From Hyphobacterium sp. CCMP332 (lineage in GTDB: Bacteria > Pseudomonadota > Alphaproteobacteria > Caulobacterales > Maricaulaceae): a stretch of 64,000 nt of DNA. The notes under the pieces were generated by a model. It had not been told where the DNA came from, ran no database searches, and saw nothing but the letters and a program-made list of their open reading frames with translations. Location: assembly GCF_014323565.1 (NCBI RefSeq), contig NZ_CP058669.1, positions 771,501 to 835,500 of the forward strand. The letters run 5' to 3'. Every line of letters starts with the position of its first letter. The first letter of the stretch is position 1. Shown here one piece after another: positions 48,652 through 58,379 of this stretch. Made by a program: the position numbers and the translations under genes.

Positions 48652-48751
48652 GGACAACTCTCAATTCGTAACAATCAAAGGCGTTAAGATGCACTTGGCC
48701 GAAGGTTTAGCCGAGCAGAAGCCGTCCGTCGACCACCCAACGCTGTTTGCA

Positions 48752-48789
48752 AATAAAAACGGCTGAAGCCCGAAAAGGACTCCAGCCGT
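48752..48789 (-). terminator. Rho-independent terminator of glnBA
   Basis: On the minus strand ACGGCTG (48789-48783) and further partly paired bases close on CAGCCGT (48765-48759), followed by TTTTTATTT. It lies 23 bp beyond the glnA stop. Confidence 0.88.
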
Positions 48790-48811
48790 AATTTCGTCGA
48801 TCCGGAAAAGG

Positions 48812-50215
48812 TCAGACCTTGTAGTACATGTCGAATTCGACCGGGTGGGGATGCATGTCGTAGCGCAGCACTTCCTCCATTTTCAGCTCGATAAAGGCAT
48901 CGATCTGATCATCGTCCATGACATTGCCCTTTTTCAGGAAGTCACGGTCCGCATCCAGCGCATCCAGCGCTTCGCGCAGCGAGCGGCAAACCGTGGGAAT
49001 ATCCTTCAATTCCTCTGCCGGCAGATCATAGAGATCCTTGTCCATGGCATCGCCCGGATGAATCCGGTTCTCGATACCATCAAGGCCCGCCATCAATAGC
49101 GCCGAGAAGGTGAGGTAAGGGTTGCCGGCCGGATCCGGGAAGCGGGTTTCAATCCGCTTGCCCTTCGGCGAGGTCGAATACGGAATACGGATGGAGGCCG
49201 ACCGGTTGCGTGCGGAATAGGCCAGCAGAACCGGGGCTTCAAAGCCGGGCACCAGACGCTTGTAGGAATTGGTCGTGGAATTCGCAAACGCGTTGATCGC
49301 GCGGGCGTGTTTGATGATGCCACCGATGTAGAAGAGGCAGTTTTCCGAGAGGTCGGCATATTTGTCGCCAGCGAAAAGGGGGCTGCCATCTTTCCAGATC
49401 GACTGGTGCACATGCATGCCGGAGCCATTGTCACCGACAACCGGCTTCGGCATGAACGTGGCCGTGCGGCCATAGGCGTGGGCGACATTGTGCACGATGT
49501 ATTTGTAGACCTGCATATTGTCGGCCATGCGGGTCAGCGTGTTGAAGCGCATGCCGAGCTCGTGCTGGGATGGTGCGACCTCGTGGTGATGTTTTTCCGG
49601 CTCCAGACCCAGTTCGGTCATGACGGCCAGCATTTCGGAGCGCATGTCTTGCGCGCTGTCGATCGGCGGGACCGGGAAATAACCGCCCTTGGGTCCCGGG
49701 CGGTGGCCCATATTGCCGCCTTCCATCTGACGGCCGGAATTATACGGGCCTTCCTCGGAATCAAAGGCATAACCCGTGTTCTGCTGGTCCGTTGACCAGC
49801 GCACATCGTCAAACACAAAGAATTCGGCTTCCGGACCCACATAGACCGTGTCGCCAATACCGGAAGACTTGAGATAGGCTTCGGCCTTCTTGGCGGTCGT
49901 CCGCGGGTCGCGGCTGTAGGCGTTGCCCGTGCCGGGCTCCAGAATGTCGCAGAACATGTTCAGCGTCTTGTTCTGGAAGAAGGGGTCAACGGTTGCGTTC
50001 TGGACGTCCGGCATCATCGTCATGTCGGAATCATTGATGGCTTTCCAGCCATTAATGGACGAGCCATCGAACATCACCCCGTCTTCGAAGAAATCATCAT
50101 CGGCCATGGAGGCGTCAAATGTGACATGGTGGAGTTTTCCGCGCGGATCCGTGAAGCGCAAATCTACGAACTCGATTTCTTCGTCTTTGATTTTCTTTTG
50201 AATGTCGTTTGACAT
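48812..50215 (-). CDS. glnA: Glutamine synthetase type I
   Basis: A 467-residue GSI-beta enzyme that makes glutamine from glutamate and ammonia. It has [23 protein letters not shown] (metal Glu), the [12 protein letters not shown] signature and [10 protein letters not shown]. The adenylylation tyrosine lies in [11 protein letters not shown] (near residue 400), so it should be controlled by GlnE. It lies 53 bp downstream of glnB in the standard glnBA operon, and a strong terminator follows. Confidence 0.98.
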   Translation of the reverse strand: MSNDIQKKIKDEEIEFVDLRFTDPRGKLHHVTFDASMADDDFFEDGVMFDGSSINGWKAINDSDMTMMPDVQNATVDPFFQNKTLNMFCDILEPGTGNAYSRDPRTTAKKAEAYLKSSGIGDTVYVGPEAEFFVFDDVRWSTDQQNTGYAFDSEEGPYNSGRQMEGGNMGHRPGPKGGYFPVPPIDSAQDMRSEMLAVMTELGLEPEKHHHEVAPSQHELGMRFNTLTRMADNMQVYKYIVHNVAHAYGRTATFMPKPVVGDNGSGMHVHQSIWKDGSPLFAGDKYADLSENCLFYIGGIIKHARAINAFANSTTNSYKRLVPGFEAPVLLAYSARNRSASIRIPYSTSPKGKRIETRFPDPAGNPYLTFSALLMAGLDGIENRIHPGDAMDKDLYDLPAEELKDIPTVCRSLREALDALDADRDFLKKGNVMDDDQIDAFIELKMEEVLRYDMHPHPVEFDMYYKV

Positions 50216-50268
50216 TGGGGGTAGGCTCCCTTTTTGGGGCTGCTGGGATTGAGGGGTGAAGTCGGACC

Positions 50269-50616
<348 letters not shown>

Positions 50617-50703
50617 TCACGATTGTCGACGTATGTTGAAACGTGCGAGAATCAAACCCGCCACGCTTTACGCACTTGCAGCATAAACGGAATTTGATCG
50701 AAA

Positions 50704-52236
50704 ATGCATCCCCTCGCAAACAAAATTCTTTCCGTAGACGGTCATCGGGCTGCAGATTCTTTTGCAATTGAAAACGGTGTTGCCGGATTAGCGCTGATGG
50801 AAAGGGCCGGGCAGGCAGTGGCGCGGGAAGTCACAAGGCGTTGGGCGCCGCGTCCTGTCATCGTCCTTTGTGGTCCCGGTAACAATGGCGGCGACGGTTT
50901 TGTCATGGCCCGCCAGCTGGCCGAAGCGGGCTGGCCGGTTGACGTTGCTCTGCTCGCCGATGATGCGGATTATGGCGGAGATGCTGCCGCCATGCTCTCG
51001 AAGTGGCAGGGCCGCACTCTGCCCATGGCTCAGGTCGACTTGGCTCAATATGAACTCATTATCGACGCTATCTTTGGCGCTGGTCTGTCGCGGCCGCTTT
51101 CCGGAATTGCCTTTCAACTGGCGCACAAGCTGGATGAAGCGGGCGGCCCCATCATCGCGATCGACATTCCCAGCGGGGTTGTCGGCGATACGGGCGAAAA
51201 TGGCGGGTGCTGTTTCAGGGCCGACCTCACAGTCACTTTCAACTGCCTCAAGCCGGCGCATGTGCTCGAGCCCGGTCGGTCACTGTGTGGCGAAGTGGTT
51301 CTGGCAGATATCGGCATCCCGGATGGATGGGAGGACGGTATCGAGGCTGAGGCAGAGCTGAACGCGCCATCGCTATGGCCGCGCCTGCCACTTTCTGATC
51401 CCGGCCACATTCACAAGCACCAGAAAGGACGGCTGTGTGCGGTCAGTGGTCCATCGACCGCGACCGGCGCAGCGCGCCTGGCGGCGTCAGCGGGACTGCG
51501 GTCCGGGGCCGGGCTGGTGACCCTTTTGAGTCCGCCATCCGCCCTGCAGGTCAACGCCATGCATCTGACAGCGGTGATGCTGGACAGGTTTGAAGATGCC
51601 CAAAGCCTGATCGATGCACTGGACGCGCGCCGCGCGACGGCAACCATCATCGGTCCCGGATGCGGCGTGGGGGAGCAAACCCGCCAACTCGTTGTGGCCG
51701 CTGCGTCCCGTGAGGGCTCCCTGTTGCTGGATGCCGATGCGTTGACCAGTTTCGAGGAGGATCCCGGAAGTCTGTTCTCGCATTTGCGCACACATGACGT
51801 TCTGACGCCGCATGAGGGTGAATTCCGCCGCCTTTTCCCGAAGCTCTTCAGTCACCATCGCAGCAAGATTGAACGGACCCGCATGGCGGCCGGGCTTGCC
51901 GGTTGCGTGGTGCTGTACAAGGGCTCGGATACGGTGATTGCGTCGCCTGACGGGCGGGTTCGGGTCAATACCCATGCCAGCGTTCACCTCGCCACAGCCG
52001 GGAGCGGGGATGTCCTGGCCGGAATTATTGGCGGCCTGCTGGCGCGCGGATTTTCATCCTTCGATGCCGCCTCCATTGGTGCCTGGGTCCATGGAGAGGC
52101 CGCGATCCGTCTTGGGGCAGGGCTGATCGCAGAGGACCTGCCCCGCATTTTGCCCGAAGTATTTGCAGATGTGTCGCGCCGCCGCCGGATTTTCGCCATG
52201 CGGGCGGCTTTAAACGCGCGCCACAACAACGCATAA
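50704..52236 (+). CDS. nnr: Bifunctional NAD(P)HX epimerase/dehydratase
   Basis: A 510-residue metabolite-repair enzyme. The N-terminal YjeF_N domain (about 1-210; VLCGPGNNGGDGFVMARQL, IDIPSGVVGDTG) epimerises hydrated NAD(P)H. The C-terminal YjeF_C/carbohydrate-kinase-like domain (about 230-500; LLLDADALTSFEED, LTPHEGEFRRLFP, TAGSGDVLAGIIGGLLARG) dehydrates S-NAD(P)HX using ADP. Divergent from glnB, as in many Alphaproteobacteria, and 29 bp upstream of maeB. Confidence 0.96.
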   Translation: MHPLANKILSVDGHRAADSFAIENGVAGLALMERAGQAVAREVTRRWAPRPVIVLCGPGNNGGDGFVMARQLAEAGWPVDVALLADDADYGGDAAAMLSKWQGRTLPMAQVDLAQYELIIDAIFGAGLSRPLSGIAFQLAHKLDEAGGPIIAIDIPSGVVGDTGENGGCCFRADLTVTFNCLKPAHVLEPGRSLCGEVVLADIGIPDGWEDGIEAEAELNAPSLWPRLPLSDPGHIHKHQKGRLCAVSGPSTATGAARLAASAGLRSGAGLVTLLSPPSALQVNAMHLTAVMLDRFEDAQSLIDALDARRATATIIGPGCGVGEQTRQLVVAAASREGSLLLDADALTSFEEDPGSLFSHLRTHDVLTPHEGEFRRLFPKLFSHHRSKIERTRMAAGLAGCVVLYKGSDTVIASPDGRVRVNTHASVHLATAGSGDVLAGIIGGLLARGFSSFDAASIGAWVHGEAAIRLGAGLIAEDLPRILPEVFADVSRRRRIFAMRAALNARHNNA

Positions 52237-52265
52237 AGAAACCGAATCTGACAGATTGAGTCGAA

Positions 52266-54545
52266 ATGCCTGACCATTCAAAACGTGACGACCTCTCGGC
52301 CTTCGATCGTGAAGCGCTGGATTTCCACAGCCGGCCCACGCCGGGCAAGCTGGCCCTGCAACCCACAAAGCCGATGTCGACGCAGCGGGATCTGTCGCTG
52401 GCCTATTCGCCGGGCGTTGCTGTTCCGGTAAAGGAAATCGCGGCCAATCCGGATGCGGCGTATGACTATACGTCCAAGGGCAATATGGTCGCCGTGGTCT
52501 CCAATGGCACCGCCATTCTGGGCCTTGGCAATCTGGGGGCCATGGCCTCCAAGCCCGTTATGGAAGGCAAGGCGGTTCTGTTCAAGCGCTTTGCCGATAT
52601 CGACGCCTTCGATGTCGAGGTCGAATACACCGATCCGGACCAGTTCGTGGAATGTGTGGCCGGTTTCGGCAACAGTTTCGGTGGCATCAATCTGGAAGAC
52701 ATCAAGAGCCCGGAATGTTTCGAGATCGAGCAGCGCCTGCGCGAACGGCTCGACATCCCGGTCTTCCATGACGACCAGCACGGCACGGCGATTATCGCCG
52801 CGGCGGGCCTTCTGAATGCCTGTGAACTGACCGGCAAGAAGCTGAAAGACCTGAATGTGGTTCTGGTCGGGGCTGGCGCGGCGGGCCTGTCCGTGATCGA
52901 GCTGCTCCAGTCCATGGACGTGGACAGGGACAAGACCATCGTCGTCGATATTGATGGCGTCGTCTATGAAGGCCGCGAGGGGCTTTATCCGCGCCTCGCG
53001 ACGCAGGCGGTGAAGACGAAACTCCGCACGCTTGAAGAGGTCGTGAAAGGCGCCGATTGTCTGATCGGCCTTTCGGCTGCCGGCGTGATCAAGCCGGACA
53101 TGGTCAAGTCGATGGCGAAAAATCCGATCATTTTTGCCATGGCCAATCCGGAACCGGAAATCCGCCCGGAAGTGGTGAAGGAAATCCGTCCGGATGCCAT
53201 CATGGCGACAGGCCGGTCGGACTTCCCCAATCAGGTCAATAACGTGCTGGGCTTTCCCTATATCTTCCGGGGTGCGCTGGACGTGCGGGCCCGCACGATC
53301 AATGAAGAAATGAAAATTGCTTGCGCCAGGGCGCTGGCCAATCTGGCGCGGGAAGATGTGCCGGATGAAGTCGCCGCAGCCTACGGCAAGGGCCGGATGA
53401 AATTCGGTCCGGACTATATCATCCCGACGCCGTTTGATCCGCGCCTGATCTCGCACATCCCGCCAAGTGTGGCCCGCGCCGCCGTCGATTCCGGCGTTGC
53501 CCGGATAGAAGCGCGCGACGATGAGAACTATCGCCAGTCACTCGCCCGCCGCGCCGACCCGACCGCTGCCTTGCAGCAGCGCGTGGCGGCGGCGATCCGG
53601 GCGGATCAGAAAACCATCGTGTTTGCCGAGGGCGAAGCGCCCAGCGTCATCCGCGCCGCTCATGCCTTCCAGACCCAGGGGCTGGGAAAGGCGATTCTTG
53701 TCGCCCGCGAGAATATCGCCCACGAAAACATGCGCGAACTCGGCGTCCCGGAAGATTCGCTTGAAATCTGGAATGCACGCCTGTCGGATCACAATTACGA
53801 CTATGCGCAATATCTCTACAAGCGCCTGCAGCGAAAAGGCTATCTGAAACGGGACGTGCAGCGGATGGTCAACACCAACCGCAATGTCTTCTCCGCCTGC
53901 ATGGTCAAGATGGGGCAGGCGGATGGCATGGTCACCGGCGTCACGCGCCACACCAATGTCGCGATGGATGATATCCGTCTGGTGCTGGATCCGGTGCCGG
54001 GCGGCCGCATTGTCGGCATCAATGCCGCCATTTCCCGCGGCCGGACCTTGCTGATCGGGGACGTCATGGAAACCGAGTTTCCCTCATCCGAAGAGCTCGC
54101 CGACATTGCCGTTGAAATGGCGGCCACGGCGCGCCGCTTCGGCCTGACACCGCGCGTCGCCTTCCTGTCCTATTCCTCCTTTGGCAATCCGCCAGGCGAG
54201 CGCACCGAAAAAATGTCGGGCGCGGTCCGCCTGCTGGACGCGCGGGGCGTGGATTTCGAATATGAAGGCGAGATGGCGGCCGATATCGCGCTCGACCCTG
54301 ACCATCATGAGCTCTACCCGTTCTCCCGCCTGTCAGAGCCCGCCAATGTGCTGGTCATGCCAGCCGTGCATTCCGCCTCCATCGCCACGCGCCTGTTGAA
54401 AGCGGCGGGCGCGGCGACGGTGATCGGGCCGATACTGGTCGGGCTGGAAAAATCGGTTCAGGTCGCGCGTCTCGGCGCCAAGGTGTCCGACATCGTCAAT
54501 CTGGCGGGGCTGGCGGCGTATGATCCTTCAAGGGCAGCGCTGTAG
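52266..54545 (+). CDS. maeB: NADP-dependent malic enzyme (malic-PTA hybrid)
   Basis: A 759-residue enzyme converting malate to pyruvate with NADPH production. The N-terminal malic domain has SLAYSPGVAVPVKEIA, the metal site VFHDDQHGTAII and the nucleotide fold VVLVGAGAAGLSVIELL. From about residue 430 a phosphotransacetylase-like domain follows (IVFAEGEAPSVIRAA, MNTNRNVFSACMVKMG-like region, PAVHSASIATRLLKAAG). In characterised MaeB proteins this domain binds acetyl-CoA allosterically and is not catalytic. Length is exactly as expected for the hybrid type. Confidence 0.97.
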   Translation: MPDHSKRDDLSAFDREALDFHSRPTPGKLALQPTKPMSTQRDLSLAYSPGVAVPVKEIAANPDAAYDYTSKGNMVAVVSNGTAILGLGNLGAMASKPVMEGKAVLFKRFADIDAFDVEVEYTDPDQFVECVAGFGNSFGGINLEDIKSPECFEIEQRLRERLDIPVFHDDQHGTAIIAAAGLLNACELTGKKLKDLNVVLVGAGAAGLSVIELLQSMDVDRDKTIVVDIDGVVYEGREGLYPRLATQAVKTKLRTLEEVVKGADCLIGLSAAGVIKPDMVKSMAKNPIIFAMANPEPEIRPEVVKEIRPDAIMATGRSDFPNQVNNVLGFPYIFRGALDVRARTINEEMKIACARALANLAREDVPDEVAAAYGKGRMKFGPDYIIPTPFDPRLISHIPPSVARAAVDSGVARIEARDDENYRQSLARRADPTAALQQRVAAAIRADQKTIVFAEGEAPSVIRAAHAFQTQGLGKAILVARENIAHENMRELGVPEDSLEIWNARLSDHNYDYAQYLYKRLQRKGYLKRDVQRMVNTNRNVFSACMVKMGQADGMVTGVTRHTNVAMDDIRLVLDPVPGGRIVGINAAISRGRTLLIGDVMETEFPSSEELADIAVEMAATARRFGLTPRVAFLSYSSFGNPPGERTEKMSGAVRLLDARGVDFEYEGEMAADIALDPDHHELYPFSRLSEPANVLVMPAVHSASIATRLLKAAGAATVIGPILVGLEKSVQVARLGAKVSDIVNLAGLAAYDPSRAAL

Positions 54546-54557
54546 TTGTACTCTTTT

Positions 54558-54623
54558 CCCTCTCCCTTGAGGGAGAGGGGGAGGATGGCTTTCATTCCTG
54601 AAAGCAATCCTCAGGGTGAGGGG
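54558..54623. repeat. Left palindromic repeat flanking the DUF559 gene
   Basis: A hairpin CCCTCTCCCTTGAGGGAGAG (54558-54577, near perfect) is followed by TCAGGGTGAGGGG (54611-54623), which is the exact reverse complement of the box at 54994-55006 on the other side of the gene. The second box encodes the last residues of the DUF559 protein. It starts 13 bp after the maeB stop and may also act as its transcript end. Confidence 0.8.
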
Positions 54624-54972
54624 GCGGCTGGACGTGCTGCAACGCTCGCAAGGCATCCGCGATCTGGTCAAAAACACCGTCCATGGATTCATGCACCTCG
54701 ACATTCCACAACCGGATGACAGTCCAACCCGCTGCTTCAAGCTTGAGTGTCCGAACGTCATCCTTCGCATTCTCGAAATGCTGCCCGCCATCGATCTCGA
54801 TGATCAGTTTCACCTCGAAGCACGCGAAGTCAGCAATATACCCCTCGATGGGTTGTTGCCGCCGGAACTTGAAGCCGAGTGGCCGCTCGCGAAGCATGTT
54901 CCACACCTTGCGTTCGGCATGTGTCGCATCGCCGCGCAATCGCCGGGCCAACGGTGTCAGACGCTCTGGCAC
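54592..54972 (-). CDS. DUF559 (VSR/PD-(D/E)XK-like) nuclease-fold protein
   Basis: A 126-residue protein of the DUF559 family, related in fold to very-short-patch-repair endonucleases. It starts RLTPLARRLRGDATHAERK and has MLRERPLGFKFRRQQPIEGY. The candidate metal site is IADFACFEVKLIIEIDGGQH (D..E-x-D pattern of the PD-(D/E)XK core), followed by DDVRTLKLEAAGWTVIRLWN. Biological role is not established; such genes are scattered singly through proteobacterial genomes. Here it sits between inverted palindromic repeats, which even supply its C-terminus (PPPHPEDCFQE). Confidence 0.85.
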   Translation of the reverse strand: MPERLTPLARRLRGDATHAERKVWNMLRERPLGFKFRRQQPIEGYIADFACFEVKLIIEIDGGQHFENAKDDVRTLKLEAAGWTVIRLWNVEVHESMDGVFDQIADALRALQHVQPPPHPEDCFQE

Positions 54973-54993
54973 GCGCCAAGGTTATCACAAAGA

Positions 54994-55029
54994 CCCCTCA
55001 CCCTGACCCTCTCCCTCGAGGGAGAGGGG
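54994..55029. repeat. Right palindromic repeat flanking the DUF559 gene
   Basis: CCCCTCACCCTGA (54994-55006), immediately followed by the hairpin CCCTCTCCCTCGAGGGAGAG (55007-55026) and GGG. It is the same two boxes as the left copy in inverted orientation, without the 31-bp spacer present on the left. Confidence 0.8.
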
Positions 55030-55117
55030 AATTTTACCTCACACCCGCCTCATCACATCGTGAGGTGCAATCGCGCGCGAACGCTCCTATATCCGACCTT
55101 CGAATGAGGGGAATTTG

Positions 55118-56530
55118 ATGGCTGGGCGCGCATCTCGTGACATGACGACAGGACCAGTCTTTGGTCACATTTCAAGAATGATGATCCCGATGAGTTTCGG
55201 AATCGTCGCCATGATGCTGACCGGCGTCATCGACACCTACTGGGTCGGTACGCTCGGCACGGCTCAACAGGCTGCCGTCCAGATGAGCTTCCCGGTCACC
55301 ATGCTGGTCATGAGTGTCGCCATCGGCCTCGGGGCCGGAGCGGTGTCCGTTGTTTCCCGCGCGGCCGGTGAGAAAGACGATAGCGTCATCAAGCGCACAG
55401 CGACGGATGCCCTGTCACTGTCCATTCTGGCGGTCGGCGCGGTCTCTATTCTCGGCATCCTCTTCATCGAACCCATTTTCCGCACGCTTGGCGCATCGGA
55501 AACCATGATGCCGCATGTGCTGGACTATATGTCGGTCTGGTTCGCTGGCATTGTTCTGATTGTCGGCCCGATGGTCGCCAGCAATATCCTGCGCGCGCTC
55601 GGCAATGCGGTGTTGCCGTCGATGATGATGATCGGCGCGGCGGTCGTGAACATGGTGCTCGACCCCTTCTTCATTCTGGATGAATTCATGGGTCTGCCGG
55701 GCCTCGGCTGGGGCGTCTCGGGCGCAGCGCTGGCCACGGTGGCGGCCAATGCGGTGACCTTTATCCTGATCAGCCTTTATCTGGTGTTCCGCGAGAAGCT
55801 GATCGACTTTTCCTGGAACGGGTTTGACGATCTCTTCCATAATTGGGGCGAGATCGCCCGCGTCGGTGCGCCCGCAGCGGCCTCGAACACATTCAATCCC
55901 TTTGCCCTGACGGTTGTCATGTCCGGCCTCGGCATGGCGCAATTTGGCGATGCGGCGGTTGCCGGCGTCGGTGTGGGCGCGCGCCTCGAAGCCTTCGCCA
56001 TTGTGCCTCTGTTTGCCCTGTCAGCCTCGATCGGACCGGTCACGGGGCAAAACGGTGGAGCGGGGATTACATCGCGGGTCCGCGAAGCCTTCGCCAAGAG
56101 CTTCCTTTTCTGCATCATCTGGTCGCTGTCTCTGGGCGCGGTGATCTTTCTGACCCAGCAATGGCTGGCACCTGCCTTCCTGCCGAGCGATATGGGTCAG
56201 GACGTGGCGCGCACTTACTGGTCCTTCGTCACACTCACCATTGGCGGGTATGGCATCACAATGGCGGCCAGCGCCGGTTTCAACGGGCTGGGCCGCCCAT
56301 CCTTCGGCGTCATGATCACGTCCAGCCGCGCGGTGATGATGGCGGTCTTCGCGGTCACGGGTGGTATGGTCATGGACGCCCCCATCGGCGTGATTCTCGG
56401 AATTGCACTGGCCAATATCCTGTCCGGCGTCGGCACGGCAGGCTATGTCCTGTTCCGTGCGCCCATGGAGGCCCGCAAGCGCCGTATGCGCAAGGCACCG
56501 GAACCGGTCAGCGCCGCGTCAGAATCGTAG
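55118..56530 (+). CDS. MATE family efflux transporter
   Basis: A 470-residue inner-membrane cation/drug antiporter with about 12 hydrophobic helices in two homologous halves. Family landmarks include MMLTGVIDTYWVGTLGTAQQ and VSIPIAIGLGAGAVSVVSRA-like (residues 65-90) in the first half, VLDPFFILD, and AVAGVGVGARLEAFAIVPL with SIGPVTGQNGGAG in the second. The exported compound cannot be read from sequence. ATG at 55118 with GAGGGG 6 bases upstream. Confidence 0.94.
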   Translation: MAGRASRDMTTGPVFGHISRMMIPMSFGIVAMMLTGVIDTYWVGTLGTAQQAAVQMSFPVTMLVMSVAIGLGAGAVSVVSRAAGEKDDSVIKRTATDALSLSILAVGAVSILGILFIEPIFRTLGASETMMPHVLDYMSVWFAGIVLIVGPMVASNILRALGNAVLPSMMMIGAAVVNMVLDPFFILDEFMGLPGLGWGVSGAALATVAANAVTFILISLYLVFREKLIDFSWNGFDDLFHNWGEIARVGAPAAASNTFNPFALTVVMSGLGMAQFGDAAVAGVGVGARLEAFAIVPLFALSASIGPVTGQNGGAGITSRVREAFAKSFLFCIIWSLSLGAVIFLTQQWLAPAFLPSDMGQDVARTYWSFVTLTIGGYGITMAASAGFNGLGRPSFGVMITSSRAVMMAVFAVTGGMVMDAPIGVILGIALANILSGVGTAGYVLFRAPMEARKRRMRKAPEPVSAASES

Positions 56531-57113
56531 CCAGTTCCGGTTTTCCGCTCAGTGACGGGTGCGGATAGGGGACGGGCTCGCCGTCCGGCCAGACCCATCG
56601 ATCCTCCGGAAACAAGTCCTGCATCGCCGGGATGGCGCAGCCATAGGGCGGGCCGCCCGGCTCCTCTTTTTGCATGAAGAGGGCGAACAGCTTGCCGCCC
56701 GGCTTCAGCCAGGCATGGACCGCCTGCTCGTATTCCTCGCGCAAACGCGGCGGGATGGCGCAAAGGAAGGTCTGCTCGTAGACGGCATCCAGTGGCGCGT
56801 CCGGTCGCCAGAGCAGGATGTCGGCCTCGATCAGTTCGGCTGACAGCCCGGCTTTCTCCAGATGAGCTTTTTGCCAGGCCAGCGCCGTTTCCGAGAGATC
56901 TGCGCCAATGGCGGCCTTGCCCTGAGCTGCGAACGCCTGAAGTTCGTGCGAGCGCCCGCATCCCGGCACAATCACGCGCGCCACATCATCGAACGCGCCA
57001 TTGTCGCGCCAATCCTGGAATGCCGGATGCAGACCTTGCCGTTCCCAGGGTGTGGTCTCGTCGCGAAAACGCTGGTCCCAGTCCATCGGTGTGCGTTCTG
57101 AAGTTTTGGTCAT
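56508..57113 (-). CDS. Thiopurine S-methyltransferase-like SAM methyltransferase
   Basis: A 201-residue class I methyltransferase. Motifs are WDQRFRDETTPWERQGLHPA, the SAM glycine loop RVIVPGCGRSHELQAFAAQG, GADLSETALAWQKAH and the post-I acidic residue, then EADILLWRP and YEQTFLCAIPPRLREEY. These match the TPMT/thiol methyltransferase superfamily, whose bacterial members methylate thiols, selenium or tellurium species. The start MTKTSERTPMDWDQ at 57113 is chosen; the frame continues to 57506 but has no homology-like content there. The stop overlaps the convergent MATE gene by 23 bp. Confidence 0.88.
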   Translation of the reverse strand: MTKTSERTPMDWDQRFRDETTPWERQGLHPAFQDWRDNGAFDDVARVIVPGCGRSHELQAFAAQGKAAIGADLSETALAWQKAHLEKAGLSAELIEADILLWRPDAPLDAVYEQTFLCAIPPRLREEYEQAVHAWLKPGGKLFALFMQKEEPGGPPYGCAIPAMQDLFPEDRWVWPDGEPVPYPHPSLSGKPELATILTRR

Positions 57114-57236
57114 GGCGCTCGCTTTCCACAGAATTTGTCCCCGATTATTTCCGTTCAGGTTGAAACAATCGAGCGTTGGCAACAGTTTACGGATCGGGTT
57201 GGGGATTGGCGGCATGATCAAGGAGGCTGACCTGAC

Positions 57237-57419
57237 ATGCGGGACGCCATTCGCACAGGCATAGCGCTCATCTGTCTGACCATCGCCATCTGCCTGGCTC
57301 TGGTTTTCGGACTGGCCTACATGCGGGGCGAAGGATGGTTCGACGGGCCCGGCGAGCGTTCGCTTTTCATCCAGCCGGAACCCGGCGAAACAGAAAGCGG
57401 GGATGCACCTGACCGCTAG
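57237..57419 (+). CDS. Small single-span membrane protein, unknown
   Basis: A 60-residue reading frame with a strong AGGAGG at 57221-57226, ten bases before the ATG. It encodes MRDAIRTGIALICLTIAICL and continues as one membrane helix (about 8-28), then a polar acidic tail (FIQPEPGETESGDAPDR). No family recognised. It lies between the divergent methyltransferase and ppk2, and its end is 60 bp from the chosen ppk2 start, so it may be co-transcribed with ppk2. Confidence 0.6.
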   Translation: MRDAIRTGIALICLTIAICLALVFGLAYMRGEGWFDGPGERSLFIQPEPGETESGDAPDR

Positions 57420-57478
57420 CGCTGGTCCTGAACCCTGTTTTGGCCCAGTTTGCAGAAGCCAGAAACGGAGAGGTCGAT

Positions 57479-58234
57479 TTGGACAAGGAGACATATCGCG
57501 CAGCATTGCGGCAGGCGCAGATCAACCTCGTCGATTTACAACGGCATGTCATTTCCCGGGGAAAGCGCCTTTTGGTCATCCTCGAAGGCCGCGATGCCTC
57601 CGGCAAGGATGGCACGATCAAGCGCATCACCGAACATCAGAGCCCGCGCGAAACCCGGGTCATCGCACTCGGCAAACCCAGCGAGCGCGACCGCTCATCC
57701 TGGTATTTCCAGCGCTGGACCTCTTTTCTCCCGGCGGAGGGCGAAACCGTTCTGTTCAACCGCTCCTGGTATAACCGCGCCGGCGTCGAGAAAGTCATGG
57801 GCTATTGCTCGGACGCGCAATATGAAAGTTTCCTGTCGGATGTCGGGTCGTTTGAAAAAATCCTGATTGATGATGGGCTGATGCTGCTAAAATACTATCT
57901 GGATATTTCAAAACGGGAACAGATTGAGCGTCTGGAAGATCGTCGCCAGAATCCGCTGAAAACCTGGAAAATCAGTCCGATTGACGCCGTCGCCGTGGAA
58001 AACTGGGATGCCTATTCAGCCGCCCGCAACCGCATGCTGATCGAGACTTGCCAGCCCTTGCCCTGGCGGGTCGTGAAAGCGGACGACAAGCATGTCGCAC
58101 GGCTCACAGTGATCCACGATATCCTCCGGACGATCGATTGCGGCGGCTATTCCCACCCGGTGCCCGAACACGACATCAATCATCTGCGATACTGGGGCCA
58201 GCCCGACATCAGCCGATCATTCCTGGTGCCCTGA
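57479..58234 (+). CDS. ppk2: Polyphosphate kinase 2
   Basis: A ~251-residue single-domain PPK2 that phosphorylates nucleoside di- or monophosphates with polyphosphate. Walker A is ILEGRDASGKDGTIKR (near residue 38), the lid region RSSWYFQRW, FNRSWYNRAGVE (Walker B area), EKILIDDGLMLLKYYLDISK and WKISPIDAVAVENWDAYS follow, all typical. The TTG at 57479, with GGAGAGG ending 5 bases upstream, gives MDKETYRAALRQAQINLVDL, a family-like start; an upstream TTG at 57440 is the alternative. Confidence 0.92.
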   Translation: MDKETYRAALRQAQINLVDLQRHVISRGKRLLVILEGRDASGKDGTIKRITEHQSPRETRVIALGKPSERDRSSWYFQRWTSFLPAEGETVLFNRSWYNRAGVEKVMGYCSDAQYESFLSDVGSFEKILIDDGLMLLKYYLDISKREQIERLEDRRQNPLKTWKISPIDAVAVENWDAYSAARNRMLIETCQPLPWRVVKADDKHVARLTVIHDILRTIDCGGYSHPVPEHDINHLRYWGQPDISRSFLVP

Positions 58235-58294
58235 GCAAAAGCGGTTGCACGGCCCGGCAATCTGGCATTATGAACCCGGCCACCGGAATACTGT

Positions 58295-58379
58295 GCGGGT
58301 GTGGCGGAACTGGTAGACGCGCTGGATTTAGGTTCCAGTATCTCACGATGTGGAGGTTCGAGTCCTTCACCGTAGTTAT
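58295..58379 (+). tRNA. tRNA-Leu (anticodon TAG), 3' acceptor strand damaged
   Basis: Acceptor 5' strand GCGGGTG (58295-58301), D-arm closed by GCG/CGC (58304-58320), anticodon stem CTGGA/TCCAG (58322-58338) with loop TTTAGGT (anticodon TAG at 58329-58331), a long class II variable arm and a T-arm GGAGG-TTCGAGT-CCTTC (58352-58368). The 3' acceptor strand should read CACCCGC. The sequence instead continues CACC then GTAGTTATC, so only part of the stem can pair and no CCA follows. It is either a damaged gene or a local sequence error. Confidence 0.6.

Noticed and set aside
54558-55029. CRISPR-like or toxin-antitoxin interpretation of the repeats around the DUF559 gene
   Set aside because: Only two inverted boxes exist with no regular spacers, and only one small gene with no partner.
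57114-57506. N-terminal extension of the TPMT-like methyltransferase back to 57506
   Set aside because: The extra ~130 residues have no family similarity, cross the divergent small-protein promoter and lack an RBS; the methyltransferase domain starts at 57113.
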